Of a stretch of 64,000 nucleotides of DNA, positions 10,599 to 20,883 are shown in pieces. The stretch lies in contig OY821519.1 in NCBI GenBank assembly GCA_963682025.1, positions 108,728,264 through 108,792,263 of the forward strand, in the 5' to 3' direction. Each line of letters opens with the position of its first letter. The first letter of the stretch is position 1. Under the pieces are notes generated by a model. That model did not search any database. It was not told the DNA's origin and saw only the letters and a program-made list of their open reading frames with translations. Both the position numbers and the translations under genes were made by a program. This stretch comes from Cordilura impudica. Lineage: Eukaryota; Arthropoda; Insecta; Diptera; Scathophagidae.

Positions 10599-11764
10599 TC
10601 ACGTCCTCTATTATTATTGCGGTTGTTATAGTTCCCGCTGTAGTTATTATTGTTCCTGTTGTAACTGTCACGGCCATTATATTGCCTATTGACCTCATTG
10701 TTACCATTGTGGGACTGGTTACTCCCACTGTTGTATCTCCTGTTATTGTTACCACGACCGCTATTTCCGGTGTAATTTCCACGTCGGCTAAAATTTGCGT
10801 AGGATCGCCCACGTCTTTGACCCTGGGTATTGTGCATATCCCTGTTATAGTACATTATTGTACTATTTTTAGGCGCATCGGTTGAACAACTTATAAACTT
10901 AGCTACCGCATCATTGAGAGTGTTAAATTGACCTGCTTCCAGTATGAGTCCCACTCTGTCGTTGGTACTGTTTTTTGTCATTGCCTTTACAGCAATGTTT
11001 GTTGTGTATTTTTCGGCTAGTGTAGTATTTAAACCGTCCACTATGTAGGCGCTTTGTAATCTTTTCGCCAGTTCTTCTATCTCTTTGGTGTAGTCATTTG
11101 GTGTCCTACCACACTGTTTGAGATTCATTATCTTTGCCGAAAGCAACTCAACGGACTCGCCCTTGACTGTTGTTTTTAACCTAGCTATTATGCCGGCTAA
11201 ATTTACTTCATTACCCTCTATGAGAGTACGTGCCGTTCCCTTCAATTTAGTCTTTACTAAATTGACGGCCACCGCATCCTGGTCTTCCGCAATTGAATCC
11301 ACCAGTGTTAATGCATCCAGAAAACTTTGTAGGTTCTCTGCCCTACCATCAAAATCAGGTATGATTCTGGATGCTGTCCTTAAAAATTCCGTTGCTGTTT
11401 GTGGCATGTTTGCGCTTATTATTTCCGTCTGTATTGCTAATTTATTTTTGTCATCCGCAAATTCTACCCTTTCATGTAATGAGTTGGGCAATTCTACTTC
11501 AAGACCCCTACGAGCTGCTACATTGATGAGTTTACTTCTTAGGTCAATGAAAAAACCCTCTGCTGCAACCTTATGTGCGGGTGTTAAACGCTGATAATTT
11601 ACGTTTAATACGACTCTTATTTCTTCAAGTCGTAAGTAGAGGTTTTTTAGATGTTTTTCAACAGTTTCCTCTTTGGTAGGCCTATCGCTATTGAGGCATT
11701 TATAGGACTTGTCAAATTCCTCTCTGATAAGTCTGCACTGGCCTAGTATCGCAGACCAGTCCAT
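10544..11764 (-). CDS. gag: Gag-like structural protein
   Basis: This 406-residue protein starts at an ATG and lies just upstream of pol. The N-terminal two thirds are helical and charged, with the TLIEGNEVNLAGIIARL and MNLKQCGRTPNDYTKEIEEL blocks typical of insect Gypsy capsids. The last ~80 residues are very rich in Asn, Gly, Arg and Ser with RGG-like repeats, and no CCHC zinc knuckle is present. This agrees with mdg1/412-type Gags, which bind RNA through a basic tail. The stop codon lies inside the 5' end of the open pol frame. The frame is intact. Confidence 0.9.
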   Translation of the reverse strand: MDWSAILGQCRLIREEFDKSYKCLNSDRPTKEETVEKHLKNLYLRLEEIRVVLNVNYQRLTPAHKVAAEGFFIDLRSKLINVAARRGLEVELPNSLHERVEFADDKNKLAIQTEIISANMPQTATEFLRTASRIIPDFDGRAENLQSFLDALTLVDSIAEDQDAVAVNLVKTKLKGTARTLIEGNEVNLAGIIARLKTTVKGESVELLSAKIMNLKQCGRTPNDYTKEIEELAKRLQSAYIVDGLNTTLAEKYTTNIAVKAMTKNSTNDRVGLILEAGQFNTLNDAVAKFISCSTDAPKNSTIMYYNRDMHNTQGQRRGRSYANFSRRGNYTGNSGRGNNNRRYNSGSNQSHNGNNEVNRQYNGRDSYNRNNNNYSGNYNNRNNNRGRDVRALHGSTENVQSPGTQ

Positions 11765-12126
11765 ACATGCAGATTAAAATTGACTTTTGTCTGCTAGGAC
11801 AGAAAATCTTACCAGAAAATCGCACAAAAAAAAAATATTCAAAATATTTGTCATTTAGGATTTGTCCCCCAAAGTTCCTGCTATATTAGCAATTAATTCG
11901 AATATTCAACAAAATAAAGTAATTCAATAATAGGACTCCTCCGGCACTTTATGTAAAATTTTATTCTCTTTAGTCAGTATTTTTAATAATGATGACAAAA
12001 TAAAAAAATTTTGATAATATATAACATGATGTTATCGCAGTCTCTGCTTTGTTCTCTTTCTTTTTTTTTTTTTTTGTTTAAATCTATTCGAGGAGTATAT
12101 AATTTTAAAATCTTATGGGCCCATTT

Positions 12127-12345
12127 TTAAACCTTGTCAAGGTTGTCGCCTCTACTTAGATATCTCTTACGGAGAGATCTTTTGTGCAGTAGGTATAATT
12201 TTAGCGTTAAGTTTACCCCGCTTATCAATACCAAGCACAATGTGAGGTACCACAAGGATTGTATTTGGTTTGTGTGGTCGACAACCTCAACGTTGGTTAT
12301 TACATTTGCGTTCGGGTTTTCTAATTTTGATTCCGGCTTACCCAT
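12127..12345 (-). CDS. Small membrane-anchored ORF upstream of gag
   Basis: This 72-residue ORF starts at the ATG at 12345 (the open frame extends further upstream without an ATG). After a polar N-terminus there is one hydrophobic segment, LWYLTLCLVLISGVNLTL, then a basic tail ending in KRYLSRGDNLDKV. Its position between the LTR and gag matches the short 5' ORFs known in 412-type elements. The function is unknown. A single membrane anchor plus basic tail is what can be seen. Confidence 0.6.
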   Translation of the reverse strand: MGKPESKLENPNANVITNVEVVDHTNQIQSLWYLTLCLVLISGVNLTLKLYLLHKRSLRKRYLSRGDNLDKV

Positions 12346-12847
12346 GTTAAAATATAATTTATCTTTTAATTTCCTATTCCCAATAAAAATCAATATTTAA
12401 ATTTATATTAAAGAATCAATATTTTAGTTTTAATGATACATTAAATATTTTAAATTGTCGATTTATTCCTAAATATGATGACTTTTCTATGTTCTGTTCT
12501 ATATATTAAGTTATTCTATTTTATAGAAAAATTCACAGTTTAATTAATTTTAAAGTGAGTTCAATATTAATAATCATGTTTTTTTGTTTTTAAAAAAATT
12601 TTTTTTTTTTTTTTTTTAATATAATTAAATACATAATTTTTTTTCTAATATTTTGTATTCAAATTTCTTTTCAATTGATTGATTTTAACAAAAAAAAAAT
12701 GTTATCAATACGAGTATCGAAGAAATCAATATTTAACTACTATGTAATATGTATGATTCAACTTATTTAAAAAAAATAAAATATGCTACTTAGCTGTTGT
12801 TTTATTCTCCAGCTGCTGTAGATGATGGTTACTGTTGTTGACGTAGA

Positions 12848-13240
12848 GTTTGATGAATCTGTTGCTGGGGTTGCTTATTCATGTTGTTATTACCGTTTTT
12901 CGACTCTTCACTTTTTACAATTATTTTGGCTGTTACACTTTTGGTATTCCAGTTTGATGAATCCGTTGTTGCTGCGGTTGCTTATTCATGTCGTTATTAC
13001 CTTTTTCAACTATTCACTTTTTTACAATTATTTTGGCTTTTACACTTTTGGTATTCCTTCTTAACAAATTTTTAATTGTTGATTAAATTTAAATGTTGAT
13101 TAATAATGTACGTTTTTCGACTCTTCACTTTTTTACAATTATTTTGGCTTTTACACTTTTGGTATTCCTTCTTAACAAATTTTCAATTGTTGATTAAATT
13201 TAAATGTTGATTAATAATATACGTTTTTCGACTTTTCATG
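12848..13240. repeat. Two tandem-repeat blocks in the Gypsy 5' leader
   Basis: Two units of about 105 bp (12848-12951 and 12952-13057, starting GTTTGATGAATC) are followed by a second type of unit of 111 bp (13058-13168 and 13169 to about 13240, starting TTCTTAACAAATTTT). The two types share the segment ACAATTATTTTGGC...GGTATTCC. The block lies in the untranslated leader between the 5' LTR and the small ORF. Confidence 0.8.
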
Positions 13241-13340
13241 CTTGGTATATGTAGTTATTGTTTTTCTGATTTTTTCACAAATTAAATTTTTTCTTAAAAT
13301 TTTAATTGACTTATTATTTTTTTCATATTTTATTTTTTTT

Positions 13341-13357
13341 CATTGGCAGGATCGCCA
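13341..13357 (-). other. Primer-binding site (tRNA 3'-end complement)
   Basis: On the minus strand TGGCGATCCTGCCAATG follows the end of the 5' LTR directly. It begins with TGG, the complement of the tRNA CCA end. mdg1/412 elements use tRNA-Arg, which would be the first tRNA to test; I cannot confirm the identity by eye. Confidence 0.7.
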
Positions 13358-13723
13358 TATAATTTAAATAATTACACTTTTTATTATTTGTTTAAAAACA
13401 GCCGCTCATGCGACTGTTTACTTTCACGTCTCTTTATTAATTCTTTTTCTATACTAATTTTAACGTATATCTACCTACGTACGCGCGCACATGCATTGTA
13501 CACGCGTACACATACACTTACATTATGTGTAACTGAGTAGACGAGTGAATTTGCGTATTAAGCAGTTCACACGTAACTATACTACAGTACAATTGTGAGA
13601 AATACTTTTCTCACGCTTGAGTTCGGTGCAGGTGGATATATTTAGTTACAATTAGTAATTTAATTTTACTATTTAGTTACCGTACAGAAGGTAGGGTAAC
13701 TATGACTTATCAAACACACTACA
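13358..13723 (-). repeat. 5' LTR of the Gypsy element
   Basis: This copy matches 6118-6483 without a visible difference. It should hold the promoter for the minus-strand transcript. It is followed on the plus strand by the ATAT duplication and the rest of the Tc1 pseudogene. Confidence 0.92.
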
Positions 13724-13727
13724 ATAT

Positions 13728-13806
13728 GACCAACAATTTAATTGACTCAGCGTTGTGAAGTTGCACTAAAAAAAAAATGGATACGCAACTAACTAATAAA
13801 AGCACC
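13728..13806 (+). pseudogene. Tc1-like transposase remnant, right part
   Basis: This is the continuation of the Tc1 fragment that ends at 6117. Translation gives LIDS and then RCEVAL, the usual C-terminal end of Tc1 transposases (LIDSMPRRC-type block). Joined over the single ATAT it follows directly after the EWKEFQW block at about 6095-6113. Confidence 0.7.
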
Positions 13807-14667
13807 AAGTTAGAAAATTTTAGTCGGCCTAGACCGACTATACCCTATACCATGCGTGTAGAGACCTTATCTCCTAGGTCCAACAAACTGGATATAGACA
13901 AGTAAGAAAATTATAGTCGGTCTAGACCGACTATACGATACCCTATATCATGCGTTTAGAGACCCTTCTCTTAGGCCCAACTAACTGGACATAGAAAATA
14001 AGCAAAAACCAAATTTGAGTGGGATTTTTTTAATTTTTTTGTCTGCAGATATGAAAAAGTTCATATCGGATGCTATATCTATATGGGGACTATGTCCAAA
14101 AATGGACCAATCCTGATCATGTTTGGTAAAGTCTCTTGTATTTTGCAAAAATATATACAAACAAAATTTGAGAAGAATCAGTGCAATATTTTTGTTTTTA
14201 ATAGATTTAAGTGAAGATCGGGAAGCTGTCTATATGGGGCCAAAGGGATCATTTTTGGACTACTCATTAATGAATGTAATGAACGCATACAAACCCAATT
14301 TGAGTAAGATCTATATGACAATTTGGATCTTATGGCAATTTATGTCGATTTCATAGGGGTAATTTGTATGGGGGCTAGATCTGAACATGGACAGATTCTC
14401 ACCAATTTGAACAGCGTTCATCCCGTGGCCGATAAAAGCTTATATACCAAGTTTCATCAAAATATATTTATATTTGCGACCTGCAGTTTGATTACAAGAT
14501 TTACATGGGCACACAGACGGACGGACGGACATTGTTAAATCATCTCAAAAAGTGATTCTGATTCGATCGGTATAATTAAAGATGGGTCTAGGTCAAATAT
14601 TTTTGGTTGTTACAAACAGCAGCACAAAGTCATTATACCCAAACCACATAGTGGTATAGGGTATAAA
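13807..14667 (+). mobile_element. DINE-like repeat, copy 2, with an extra partial 5' end
   Basis: A truncated 5' end (13807-13897, with palindrome and first subterminal repeat) is followed directly by a complete copy (13898-14667). The complete copy has the AGTCGGTCTAGACCGACT palindrome, TACCCTATATCATGCG, the GGAC block (14516-14530) and the CACATAGTGGTATAGGGTAT end. Serial copies of this kind are typical of rolling-circle-type repeats. Confidence 0.8.
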
Positions 14668-14670
14668 AAT

Positions 14671-15287
14671 ATACAAACCAAATTTGAGTGGCATTGGTAA
14701 AAATTATTTGTCTCCCAATATGAAGAGCCTCATATCGGATGCTATATTTATATGGGCACTAGGTCGAAAAATGGACCGATCCTGACCATATTTGGTAAAG
14801 TCACTTATTTTTTGCAAAAACATATACAAACCAAATCTGTGCATTTTTTTTTTTTTTTGTTTTGATAGATTTAAGTGAAGGGCGATGACGAACTACTGAT
14901 AAATGGATGAAATAAACATACACAAACCCAATTTCACCAAAATCTATATGATAATTTGTATATTATGGCAACTTAAGTCGACCTCATAGGGGTCATTTGT
15001 ATAATATGAACATGTACCGATTTTTACCAATTTCAATAGCGTTCATTCTATGCCAGATAGAAGCTCGTATACTAAATTTCATCAAAATATATTTGCGACC
15101 TTTTGATTAAAATGTTTACATGGACACACAGACGGACGGACGTACATCGCTAAATCGACTCAGAAGGTGATTCTCTCTCGATCGGTATAATAAAACATGG
15201 GTCTAGGTAAAATATTTTTGGTAGTTACAAGCATCAGCACAAAGTCTTTATACCCTGACCACATATTGATATATGGGGTATAAAATA
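14671..15287 (+). mobile_element. DINE-like repeat, copy 3, 5'-truncated
   Basis: It follows copy 2 almost without a gap, lacks the palindromic 5' end, and begins at the ACAAACCAAATTTGAGTGG block. The GGAC microsatellite is short (15130-15142). It is more diverged than copy 2 (for example ACATATTGATATATGGGGT at its 3' end), so it is probably older. Confidence 0.75.
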
Positions 15288-15420
15288 GAGGGACATTTTC
15301 AGTTATTGTATAGGAAAGGTTTCCAACATTTGGTTATTATATTTTAAGCATCGCATCTAAAAATTCAACAGCGCTTAAAAAATATTTGAATTTTTTGAAT
15401 AAATTGTCTTTTATTAGCTT

Positions 15421-15451
15421 GGGGTCATATGTGACCCCAATTACAAAAGGG
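15421..15451. repeat. piggyBac-like terminal motif next to TTAA
   Basis: Read on the minus strand: TTAA, then CCCTTTTGTAATTGGGGTCA and a short palindrome around ACATAT. The layout is the same as at 4247-4278. No partner end was found. Confidence 0.35.
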
Positions 15452-15567
15452 TTAATGGGGTCATATTATTTTTTTCCGAAACCCTAGGCTATTAAGATAA
15501 AATATAGCATTTAAAAGTAGAAAAATTATGAATTTTTGATACAAAGTATTTAGAAAGAGTACATTTT

Positions 15568-15920
15568 CAGAATATTTTACTAAAATACCGTTTTACTCGA
15601 AATATAAAATAAAATAAAAATCCTTGTCAAAAAAATTTCGGCACAGGGATTTACTTAAAAATTCACACAGTTAATCTGTGACATGTGTTTAAAAAAAACC
15701 CTAAAGTTTTAGATCCAGTTTTTTAAATTTTGTTTAAGAATATTTTGCTTACAGAATATTTTACTAAAATCTTATTTTTCTCGAAATCCGCAATAATAAA
15801 ATCCAAAAAAATACTGGCATAGGGATTTACTTAGAAATCCGTACATTTAATCTATAACATGTATTTAATCAAACCGTAAATTTTAAGGTCCAGTTTATTA
15901 AATTTTGTTTAAGAAAATTT
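15568..15920. repeat. Tandem dimer with a unit of about 184 bp
   Basis: The block starting CAGAATATTTTACTAAAAT recurs at 15752. Both units share GGATTTACTTA, AACATGT-type and CCAGTTTWTTAAATTTTG segments in the same order. Divergence between units is moderate. There is no coding potential. It may be part of a larger non-coding element that continues to about 16300. Confidence 0.7.
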
Positions 15921-16636
15921 TTTAAAACTTTTCAAAATTTTATCAAAAAAATTTCCCATTTTCGATCTCAATGCGCAATAGGTAAACAATGTGGTAATAA
16001 CACAATACTTCATATCTGGGTACTTATAAGTATAGAGAACAAAAAGAAATTATGGCTTTAATCAGTGTTTCAAAGTTGAAAAAATGCATCAAATTTCATG
16101 AGCTAGTTTTAGGGGCATTTGCTATTTCTTGGCGAGGTTATCTTTGATTTTGAAGTTGTATAGCTTTTTGCAAAGACAATTTAACACTGGTCGCGAATTA
16201 TATAACAGCTTGTCGGAAGAATTAAACTATAGGACGAACTTTTCATAAAATCTGAAAAAAGTCATATTTTCCCCATATAAACACACTTGAAATTTTCAAT
16301 CGCGTTGAGGCACGACTAAATGTTTCTGATTGGCCCAAAACTTTGTATTTCTCAGTTTTTTTCCTATTCGCATATTTCTAGGGGGTGAGACCGAGAGTTT
16401 GAACATTTTTTTTTATTAAGGGCCACCCTAGGCCACATACAGGCCACTACCAAGTTATTCCCAAATAGAACAGTACTTGGTGGACCTGACCTTAACCTTT
16501 AGCCGCTAGAAATAATCAACAGAATTAACTGGCTTTGCTTAGCGTTGCCCTAGAGCACCACTTGGAGGTAGGTTATAGGCATGGGCGAATTATCATTATT
16601 ATCTCACCCCCAGTTGTCCAAAAATAAACACTCTAT
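15921..16636. other. Non-coding stretch
   Basis: AT-rich sequence without an ORF, tandem array or recognised terminal repeat. It sits between the tandem dimer and a reverse DINE-like fragment. Confidence 0.4.
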
Positions 16637-16928
16637 GACAATTCCTTATCATAGCCCCCATATAAAGCTGCTTCCCGAATTTCACTTAAATCTATCAAAA
16701 AACAAAAATATTACGCAAATTTTTCTCAAATTTGGTTTGTATATATTTTTTCAAAATATAAGTGACCTAGTCCCCATATAAATAATATCATCCGGTATGG
16801 ACTTTTTCTTATCTACAGACAAAATTTGGTTTATGTTTATTTTCTATATCCACTTAGAGATAGGGTCTCTAAACCATGGTATAGGGTATCGTATAGTCGG
16901 TCTAGTTCAGCTGAAATTTTCTTACTTG
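16637..16928 (-). mobile_element. DINE-like repeat, copy 4, 5' half only
   Basis: On the minus strand it holds the 5' palindrome region (mutated to GTCGGTCTAGTTCAGCTGAA), the first subterminal repeat and about 290 bp of body. The half with the GTCC block is missing. Confidence 0.75.
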
Positions 16929-18278
16929 TTTTGTAATGAAAATAGAAATTAGACAGTATTTTACAGTATTCAGCAATGATTGGGATACATTTATTTCCGA
17001 TGTACAATTATTATAAAAAGACATTTCCTGTAAAATTTTTTAATTAAATATGTTTGTGGTAAAATTATGAAAAACATGCAAACCAAATGCTTTTTAAGGC
17101 TTAACATTAAAATGACTGGCCTTTGTTATCATTACACATGCAATATTTAATAACTGAGTATTTAAGTATGATTTATGAGCGAACCTTAAATTCAAGGGCT
17201 GGTAGAGTGAATAACCTTATCGAAAAATTTTGCTGAAAGCAGTATTAACTTTTCTAATGAAAAGAGGAACCACACAATTTAAATAAACTTATATCTATCA
17301 TGCATGTAATATTTACGAATAATCTTTTCAGTAATATGAACTTTGCAACCACAATGCAGGGTAATTACAATTCGACTTCACATAAATATAAGCATTAATA
17401 TACAATGTATATTTTTATAGTATATTCTTACTTCTTTCCGTTTGAAATGTTTATTGTTTGTTTGGCAAAAACCAACTAACGTTTTATCTCCCGCTGCTAA
17501 TATTCTATTGTGTTCTTTTGTGCTCGCAGACAATTTGTTTTCCATTTGTCGCTGCCAACATACTGTTATAAATTTTGGGCAAAACAAAATTGTAGCATTG
17601 CCAAATTTTTTGGAGACACAAAGTTTCATTGATTTTTGTATTCATTCATATATGTAGACAAGTATATATTACTGCACTAAATATTTAATAAGTTTTTTGT
17701 GTCAAAAATCTGATTGACAATACGAAACAATGGCAGCATATAATAGGCGTATGAACATTTCGTACATTGTATATAGTAAATAAAATCAGTGGCCATGAGA
17801 ACATCTTTATCGAAATATGACATCTAACATATGGACATCATTGGCATGTGGAAGATCCTAAATGTCCATGTGGAACTTCTTGTCAAACGTCAGGCCACAT
17901 ATTTGGAGAATGCGCCATTTTATCGCCAAAATCCCCATTGAACAGCAACAACAATAAGTTGACGTCAGACGCTGTTTCTTGTTAAACTAATTGAATTTGT
18001 AATATGTGATTTATTATTTATTGTCTTTTCAATTTGAGTCCATATAATAACTAAATAATTGACATGATTGGTATTATGAATATGGATGTAAACTATTTGT
18101 GGCATAACAAGACTGTAATTATAACATTTTAGTTAGTTTCTTTCTCAAAGAAAAACTCAAACAATGATTAATATAAAACTAGTTGTATGCACCCGGCTTT
18201 GCTCATCTTTTCCGAAATTAAATAAATTGGAGTCATTTCTTAACAGATATGCCAACACGCTGGATTTTTTCGCATTTA
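16929..18278. other. Non-coding stretch
   Basis: AT-rich sequence; the ORFs at 17378-17657 overlap on opposite strands and have no recognisable content. Nothing else is seen. Confidence 0.4.
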
Positions 18279-18316
18279 ATTATACCCTATACCGTGATGT
18301 GGTCGGGGTATAATCA
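18279..18316 (-). repeat. DINE-like 3' terminus fragment
   Basis: TACCCTATACCGTGATGTGG followed by TCGGGGTATAAT matches the 3' subterminal inverted repeat of the family (reverse orientation) and nothing else of it. Confidence 0.5.
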
Positions 18317-18498
18317 AGAATCATATATAAATGAGGATGTGCAAACTGCAATTGGATCATGAAAGCAAAAGTGGCAGATCTCAGAATATTCAAAAATTTG
18401 TGATCATGCATATACGATATAAAAATTTGTACAAAGAATTTTAAGATCCAAGTTTTTACTTTGCACAACACACACACACACATTGGTACGCAAAATAT

Positions 18499-20018
18499 CC
18501 CAGTTGGCAAAATCGTTGTAGATGACATTGTCTTTAACGATTTCTTTAAGACATTTTATAATATTTCACGCACGGCATTTGTCGATGAAGTTTTCTGTAA
18601 CGACGATATAATGGACATTGTCGTTAACGTCCAGCTGGGAGACAAATTACTCAGATGGTCGTGTATCACATCCCGTTGGCAACCAATTCAGCGACAAATA
18701 TATATTTGTCGTGTATCAAGGTCCGTTGACGACAGTATGAGCGACAATGTCTTGTACTTGTCATACATCGAATTTTATTAACGACAAGTTAAGCGACAAT
18801 GTCTATGAGGCTTTCGTGCAGAGATTTAATAAAAAATTTCATTAACGACCAGCTGGATGACAAACAACTTATATGGTCGTGTATTACATTCTAACGAGGA
18901 CAAATTAGTGACAAAACCCGGTTTCGTCGTGTATGAGTCTGTTGATGTCAATATGATGTCAATGTGTTCGCAAATTGAACACCGTTAAAGACAGCATAAG
19001 CGACAATGTCTTCAAATTATTCACGTACTGCATTTATCTTATTGTGCATATGCTTGGCGTGATCAAAAAAAATTTTTCTTAAGAAACATAACGGGACTTC
19101 AAAACGGCTACAAGACAAAATAAAATAATAATAAGAATGTAGATTGTAAGTTAAATTATGGGGCTATTGAATTTAATAATGTTTCATTGTATTATTTACT
19201 ATTTCAGGTTGGTACGATGAAACGCATCGTAGGTGGCAGCATACAAAATATAAGATGAATTTTATATAAAAATATAATCATGAATTTTAATTGCGACGGA
19301 ACAAAAAACGAAAAATCCCTAAAAACATACGGAAACGTATTAAATGCTTTATATGGTAAGTTAATAAACAATGAAATACTAAGTTAATTAGAGAACTCTT
19401 TGTTTAGACTCCATATGAATTAAATCTGTTTATTTTTTTTTATAGAAGCCACAAAACAAGAAGGCGAAACCTACGAGGAATTCACCAAAGAGCTAAGATT
19501 GGTTTTTCGAAAAATTAAAAATACTGCAAATAAAGAAAAGTCACAGAAACAAAATAAAGAAAACAAATAAGTTAAAATTAAAATACCTATTAAGTTATTA
19601 TTAAGTAATTTTTAAAATGAAGTAACTATTTTTTATCGTTTTTGTGTTTTTTTATTATCGTTTAATTTTTTAAAATGATTATAGTAAAATTAAATTTAAA
19701 AATTTTTAAATGTGTACTTTTACTTTATTGAGGGCAGTGTCCCTCATAATGTCGTTGACGTAGTGTGTCTCTTATATTGTCGTCGAACACAAGATGGAGC
19801 ATATTGTCGATTATATGGTCGTTAGCGATAATGAGGCACTTTTTTCGCTCATACAATCGTTTACGACCAAATAAACGACAGTGTCTTGTATGATTCCGCG
19901 GACATTTGTATGAAAATTTCGTCAACGACTTGTTCGAACTGTACTCAATTTGTCTTCAACGATTTACTATTGTCTTATACCCGTCGTTTAAGATGTCTTA
20001 AAGACATGGCCAAATGGG
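18499..20018. mobile_element. Unclassified element with CGACAATGTC-like subterminal repeats
   Basis: About 1.5 kb is bounded by CCCAGTTGGC on the left and GCCAAATGGG on the right, a 9/10 inverted match. Both flanks (18500-19010 and 19735-19990) are crowded with variants of GACAATGTC/GACATTGTC and CGTTAACGAC on both strands (for example 18742, 18794, 19000, 19873). A small two-exon ORF lies in the centre. Clusters of short motifs near both ends are typical of multiple transposase-binding sites. No target duplication is clear, and an alternative right end exists at 20182 (ACTGGGT). Confidence 0.45.
19280..19570 (+). CDS. Small two-exon ORF inside the CGACAATGTC element
   Basis: Exon 1 (19280-19355) starts at an ATG; a 90-bp intron (19356-19445) begins GTAAGT and ends TTTTTTTATAG; exon 2 (19446-19570) runs to a TAA. 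The splice keeps the frame and gives 66 residues, acidic in the middle (EATKQEGETYEEFTKELRL) and Lys-rich at the end. A second acceptor-like site (TTTACTATTTCAG, ~19207) precedes an open stretch reading GWYDETHRRWQH, so a further upstream exon is possible. I recognise no family. It could be the C-terminal end of a lost transposase. Confidence 0.45.
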
Positions 20019-20090
20019 ATGTTCACATTGCTAATAAGCAAGATCATTCGAAAAAAAAAACATATTCTTCACAATGTTATGAACATAAAA

Positions 20091-20182
20091 ACCCAGTTAG
20101 CATTTAATGAAGTTATGATACGGTTTTATGACTCGATCTTTAAATGAGATTGTTAAAACAAGCTTTCAAATGCTGACTGGGT
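20091..20182. repeat. 92-bp inverted-repeat (MITE-like) unit
   Basis: ACCCAGTTAGCATTT at the left and AAATGCTGACTGGGT at the right match as inverted repeats at 14 of 15 positions. The end resembles the CCCAGTTGGC end at 18499, so the two may belong to one family. Confidence 0.45.
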
Positions 20183-20883
20183 ATACACACATAGTTTGCT
20201 GTAAGAAACAACAAACACATACACATAGTTAATATAAGAAAACAAAACAAATTCTGAAAGCGAAAAAGTTGAAAAGTTTCAATTTTTGAACAGTTTCAAT
20301 TTTATCAAGTAAAGTTAATTTGACAAATTTCATAAGACATTTGTTTTATGTGAAATGAAATTTGTCAAATATGGTTGAAAAAATATGTGAAATTGAAAAC
20401 AAATTTAAAATCCAAATAAGGAAACAGAAATCGTCTGTGCGCCGACCAAAACTGCTATGTGTATTATTTCGATTTTTTTTTTATTGTTGCATTAGAAAGC
20501 CTTATTGGTCGTATGATTACCCACCAAATCGTTTCGCGTTATTTCCATTGGTTCCAAAGTTAGCCAATGCTCCAATTTGTAGCCCATGGTACAAATGCTT
20601 CAATAAAAACTCCAATGTGTTTTTGTACACATAGGATTTTTTTGATATAAAATTAAATTGCATGCATTTGCGTTTGATTTTCTGTCAAAAAAAAATTATA
20701 CGAATTTTCCCAAAAAGTTTTCCGTGATTAAGTTGAAGAAAAGGAAAAAAGGAGAAAATGTCAAATAAACACAGGTAAAATTGGAATTCTAAAAATTTTT
20801 CGCATCTCTTAAATATTAGCGACTTTTAGATGAATACAGCTATCCAAAATACGATGGAAGGCGAAATTAATCTTAATTTTTAA
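20183..20883. other. Non-coding stretch
   Basis: AT-rich. A 90-codon ORF at 20362 is low in complexity and has no recognisable domain, so I do not call it a gene. Confidence 0.35.

Larger units (their letters stand above)
6118..13723 (-). mobile_element. Complete Ty3/Gypsy LTR retrotransposon, mdg1/412-like
   Basis: The 7606-bp element lies on the minus strand and is flanked by a perfect 4-bp duplication ATAT (6114-6117, 13724-13727). It has two 366-bp LTRs that I read as identical, a primer-binding site, a small transmembrane ORF, gag, pol and a polypurine tract. The order protease-RT-RNase H-integrase places it in Ty3/Gypsy. The lack of a zinc knuckle in Gag and the small upstream ORF point to the mdg1/412 lineage, which is inference. 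There is no envelope ORF. Identical LTRs and open frames mean it inserted recently and may still be competent. It sits inside a Tc1 pseudogene. Confidence 0.93.

Noticed and set aside
10540..10885. Overlapping ORFs on both strands in the Asn/Gly-rich end of gag
   Set aside because: They are frame shadows of low-complexity coding sequence.
18280..18781. ORFs of 82 and 106 codons around 18.3-18.8 kb
   Set aside because: They run through the motif-rich flank of the CGACAATGTC element and change with the repeat; no domain is visible.
20362..20634. 90-codon plus-strand ORF
   Set aside because: No recognisable domain, AT-rich, and no supporting context.
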